Source: Planctomycetota bacterium
Lineage (GTDB): Bacteria; Planctomycetota; Planctomycetia; Pirellulales; Thermoguttaceae
NCBI GenBank assembly: GCA_023621895.1
Contig: JAMOAF010001000.1
Span: 1-6,783 of the forward strand
Length of the DNA: 6,783 nucleotides
Direction: 5' to 3'
Shown: positions 4,992 through 6,783 of the stretch, piece after piece
Layout of the letters: every line of letters begins with the position of its first letter
Numbering within the stretch: position 1 is the stretch's first letter
Program-made: the position numbers and the translations under genes
Notes under the pieces: generated by a model
The model's input: the letters and a program-made list of their open reading frames with translations, nothing else
What the model was told of the DNA's origin: nothing
The model's database searches: none

Positions 4992-6356
4992 TTACTCAAC
5001 ATCCAACACGACCACCGTGGCGATCTTCGACGGCGCTTCTTGCGGCAGCGTGATCGTCACGGCGCCGTCCTCAGCCGCCGCGTCGAGCCTCGCGCCGCCG
5101 GCCAGCAGCCTGGCGCCGGCCGGTTTGCCCTTGGCAGGGACGACCAATTTGCCGTCGGCCGGCCAATCGAACACGTGCAGGTAGAGCCGGGTCTTTCCGT
5201 CGAGGGATTTTTGGGTGCAGCGGCCCCAGGGAGTCTTTGCAAACGGGCTGGCCTTGGTGGCGTAGATCGACTCACCGTTGGCCTTCATCCATTGGCCGAT
5301 GCCCGCCAGGCGTTCGACGCTCGCCGCCGGAATCTCCCCCGCGGCCGTCGGACCGACATTCAGCAGGTAGTTGCCGCCCTTGGACGCAATGTCGATGAGG
5401 TTGCGCGTGAGCGTTTCCACGCTCTTCCAGTTGTGATCGTTCTTCTTGAAGCCCCACGTGTCGTTCATCGTCATGCACGATTCCCAGTCGACGCCGGGAA
5501 TCCCGGTGGCGGGTATCTGCTGTTCCGGCGTGCCGAAATCGCCCGCGTATTTCTCTCCGCTGAGCCCATCCATGCCCTTGCGGCCCTTGCCGATCCGGTT
5601 GTTGATGATCAACTGCGGCTTCAGCTTCCGCAAATAGGCATAGAGTTCGCGGGCATCGGGCTCGGTGTACCAGTCGGGCCACTCGCCGTCGAACCAGAGC
5701 ACCTCCGGATCGCAGGACCGGAGCAGGTCCTTCATTTGGGCCTTCATGTAGTCCATGTACTCCGTCTTACGACCCTCGTGCATTTTCGTCGGGTTGTAGT
5801 GTTTCTCGCTGCCGCGGTATTGGGCCGGATGGTGCCAGTCCATGATCGAGTAGTAGGTGCAGAACTTCAAACCCTGCTTGCGGCACTCGGCGGCCAGCGG
5901 CGCCAGCAGATCCTTGCCGTAAGGCGTGGCGTCGACCACGTCCCAATCGGTCGTCTCCGTGGCGAACAGGCAGAAGCCGTCGTGGTGCTTCGAAGTGATC
6001 ACGATGTACTTCGCGCCGGCGTCCTTGGCGATCCGCACCCACTCGGCAGCGTTGAACCGCGCCGGATTGAACTGCTTGGCGAGCGCCTCGTAGTCCTTGA
6101 CCGGGATGTTCGCCCGATCCATGATCCACTCGCCGATGCCGGCAACCGGTTGGCCGTTCCACTCGCCCGCCGGCAACGCGTAGAGGCCCCAGTGGATGAA
6201 CATTCCGAATCGGGCATCGCGCCACCAGGCCATCCGCGCATCGCGCTGCTCCCCGGTCTCGCGCCAGACGTCCTCCGCCGCGACGGATGGAACGGCAAGC
6301 GCCGTCCCAAGCACCAGTAGGGCCAGGAGACTATAACCAGTCGTTCGTTTCGTCAT
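4992..6356 (-). CDS. Exported alpha-L-fucosidase, glycoside hydrolase family 29
   Basis: A 454-residue GH29 enzyme that hydrolyses terminal alpha-L-fucose from glycans by a retaining mechanism. A signal peptide is clear (MTKRTTGYSLLALLVLG... ending SVAA, about residue 27), so it acts in the periplasm or outside. GH29 landmarks are all visible: RFGMFIHWGLYALPAGEW (49-66), ITSKHHDGFCLF (120-131), YYSIMDWHHP (168-177), VLWFDGEWPDW with the nucleophile Asp223, and VDWESCMTMNDTWGF with Glu292 as the probable acid/base. TRNLIDIASKGGNYLLNVGPT (317-337) closes the barrel, and a small beta-sandwich runs from about 370 to the end. Length is normal for bacterial GH29. The ATG is supported by AAGGAG (6368-6363), 6 nt upstream. 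It is the first recognisable gene of the minus-strand block. Its product, L-fucose, is the natural feed for the pathway served by the aldolase at 54-902. Linkage specificity and GH29 subfamily cannot be read by eye. Confidence 0.95.
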   Translation of the reverse strand: MTKRTTGYSLLALLVLGTALAVPSVAAEDVWRETGEQRDARMAWWRDARFGMFIHWGLYALPAGEWNGQPVAGIGEWIMDRANIPVKDYEALAKQFNPARFNAAEWVRIAKDAGAKYIVITSKHHDGFCLFATETTDWDVVDATPYGKDLLAPLAAECRKQGLKFCTYYSIMDWHHPAQYRGSEKHYNPTKMHEGRKTEYMDYMKAQMKDLLRSCDPEVLWFDGEWPDWYTEPDARELYAYLRKLKPQLIINNRIGKGRKGMDGLSGEKYAGDFGTPEQQIPATGIPGVDWESCMTMNDTWGFKKNDHNWKSVETLTRNLIDIASKGGNYLLNVGPTAAGEIPAASVERLAGIGQWMKANGESIYATKASPFAKTPWGRCTQKSLDGKTRLYLHVFDWPADGKLVVPAKGKPAGARLLAGGARLDAAAEDGAVTITLPQEAPSKIATVVVLDVE

Positions 6357-6368
6357 TGTTCACTCCTT

Positions 6369-6783
6369 ATTCAGTCTGCTCGAGCAAGCCAGGTCGCACG
6401 CCGACTCCCTCCTCGTCTCGGCCGATCCAAGGGAGGGGATTCCGCCGGCTTCGAGGGGCGCAGCAATGCGTTCCATCTTACCGCCAAAGTGCGCGGCCAT
6501 AAACCACCGCGTCTGCCGGGGACGTGGACAGGCAGAATCGGCCAAGAAGTCCAGGATCAAAGTCGGTGCTGAATCTTCCGGCGCCAGGAAAGCGATCCTT
6601 CGGGTGACGTTTGCGACAATTCGGATTGAGGTGGTGCGGGCGGCTCGAAGCGTGCGTTTGCCCGTACGCAGACCGAGCGTTACCATGCAATGCCGTGCTT
6701 TCAGCGGCCACTTACTGGATCTGCATGATTCCAGAAAAGCCATTGGGGAATCCGCCGTGCGACCGCATGTTTGCCCCTGGTGG
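6369..6783. other. Region upstream of the fucosidase with no recognisable gene
   Basis: About 415 nt with visibly lower GC than the genes to the left. It must hold the control region of the fucosidase block. Two open frames run through it on opposite strands. On the + strand, an ATG at 6466 has GAGGGG 7 nt upstream (6453-6458) and stays open to the window edge for 106 codons, giving a basic, Arg/Ser/Cys-containing product that I do not recognise. On the minus strand, a frame is open from the right edge to a TGA at 6362-6360, just 3 nt before the fucosidase ATG; its product is also unfamiliar. By hand count, third-position GC is only about 62-65% in either frame, so codon bias does not choose between them. 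Both may be spurious; at most one can be real. Confidence 0.4.

Noticed and set aside
5040..6320. 426-codon + strand frame antisense to the fucosidase
   Set aside because: It is a long antisense frame caused by high third-position GC; the opposite strand is an unambiguous GH29 enzyme.
6406..6438. CCCTCC/GGAGGG inverted repeat in the fucosidase leader
   Set aside because: The stem is only 6-7 bp with a 19-nt loop, and similar purine/pyrimidine tracts are common in this sequence.
6475..6503. Possible sigma70-like promoter for the fucosidase: TAAGAT (minus strand, 6480-6475) with TTTATG about 17 nt upstream
   Set aside because: The -35 match is only about half of consensus, and planctomycete promoters are poorly defined; it would not stand out from chance.
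6360..6743. 127-residue minus-strand open frame ending 3 nt before the fucosidase ATG
   Set aside because: The spacing looks operon-like, but the product matches no family I know, codon bias is weak, and the + strand is open across the same bases.

Overview
The window looks like a piece of a planctomycete chromosome, probably from the Pirellulales. That placement is inferred from three things: high GC; a class II sugar-phosphate aldolase with an encapsulation-peptide-like tail, as in the planctomycete/verrucomicrobial microcompartment for L-fucose and L-rhamnose; and palindromic CGTTCCCAAGC...GCTTGGGAACG repeats between genes, which I associate with planctomycete genomes. No rRNA, tRNA, CRISPR array, transposase or phage gene is visible.

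Layout. On the + strand, 54-902 encodes the aldolase. It converges on a four-gene minus-strand block that reads from right to left: a secreted GH29 alpha-L-fucosidase (4992-6356), a secreted TIM-barrel/DUF4832-like protein (3480-4877), a secreted glycosidase-like protein with a GH42-type middle domain (1570-3453), and a GuaD-type guanine deaminase (995-1462). Gaps inside the block are 114, 26 and 107 nt. The convergent gap at 903-994 holds a 30-nt near-perfect palindrome flanked by TCAGC-rich repeats. The last ~415 bases (6369-6783) hold no gene I can identify, only open frames on both strands that I do not recognise.

How the genes fit together. The fucosidase and its two neighbours all carry export signals and probably remove sugars from fucose-containing glycans outside the cytoplasm. 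Imported L-fucose (or L-rhamnose) would be converted to the 1-phosphate ketose and split by the aldolase into dihydroxyacetone phosphate and lactaldehyde. The aldolase tail suggests this happens inside a microcompartment whose shell genes would lie beyond the left edge. The deaminase has no obvious link to sugar use and may simply share the transcript.

Most unusual observation. The 5' end of the deaminase gene is duplicated. An exact 28-bp direct repeat (1432-1459 and 1521-1548) brackets a 61-nt segment that contains one of the palindromic repeats plus a new ribosome-binding site and start codon. The outer copy keeps what looks like the original start, with its own ribosome-binding site inside the end of the upstream gene. 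That start now opens a 34-codon frame whose TGA overlaps the new ATG. The pattern suggests that a small repeat-associated insertion or duplication broke the gene and rebuilt its start in a translationally coupled form.
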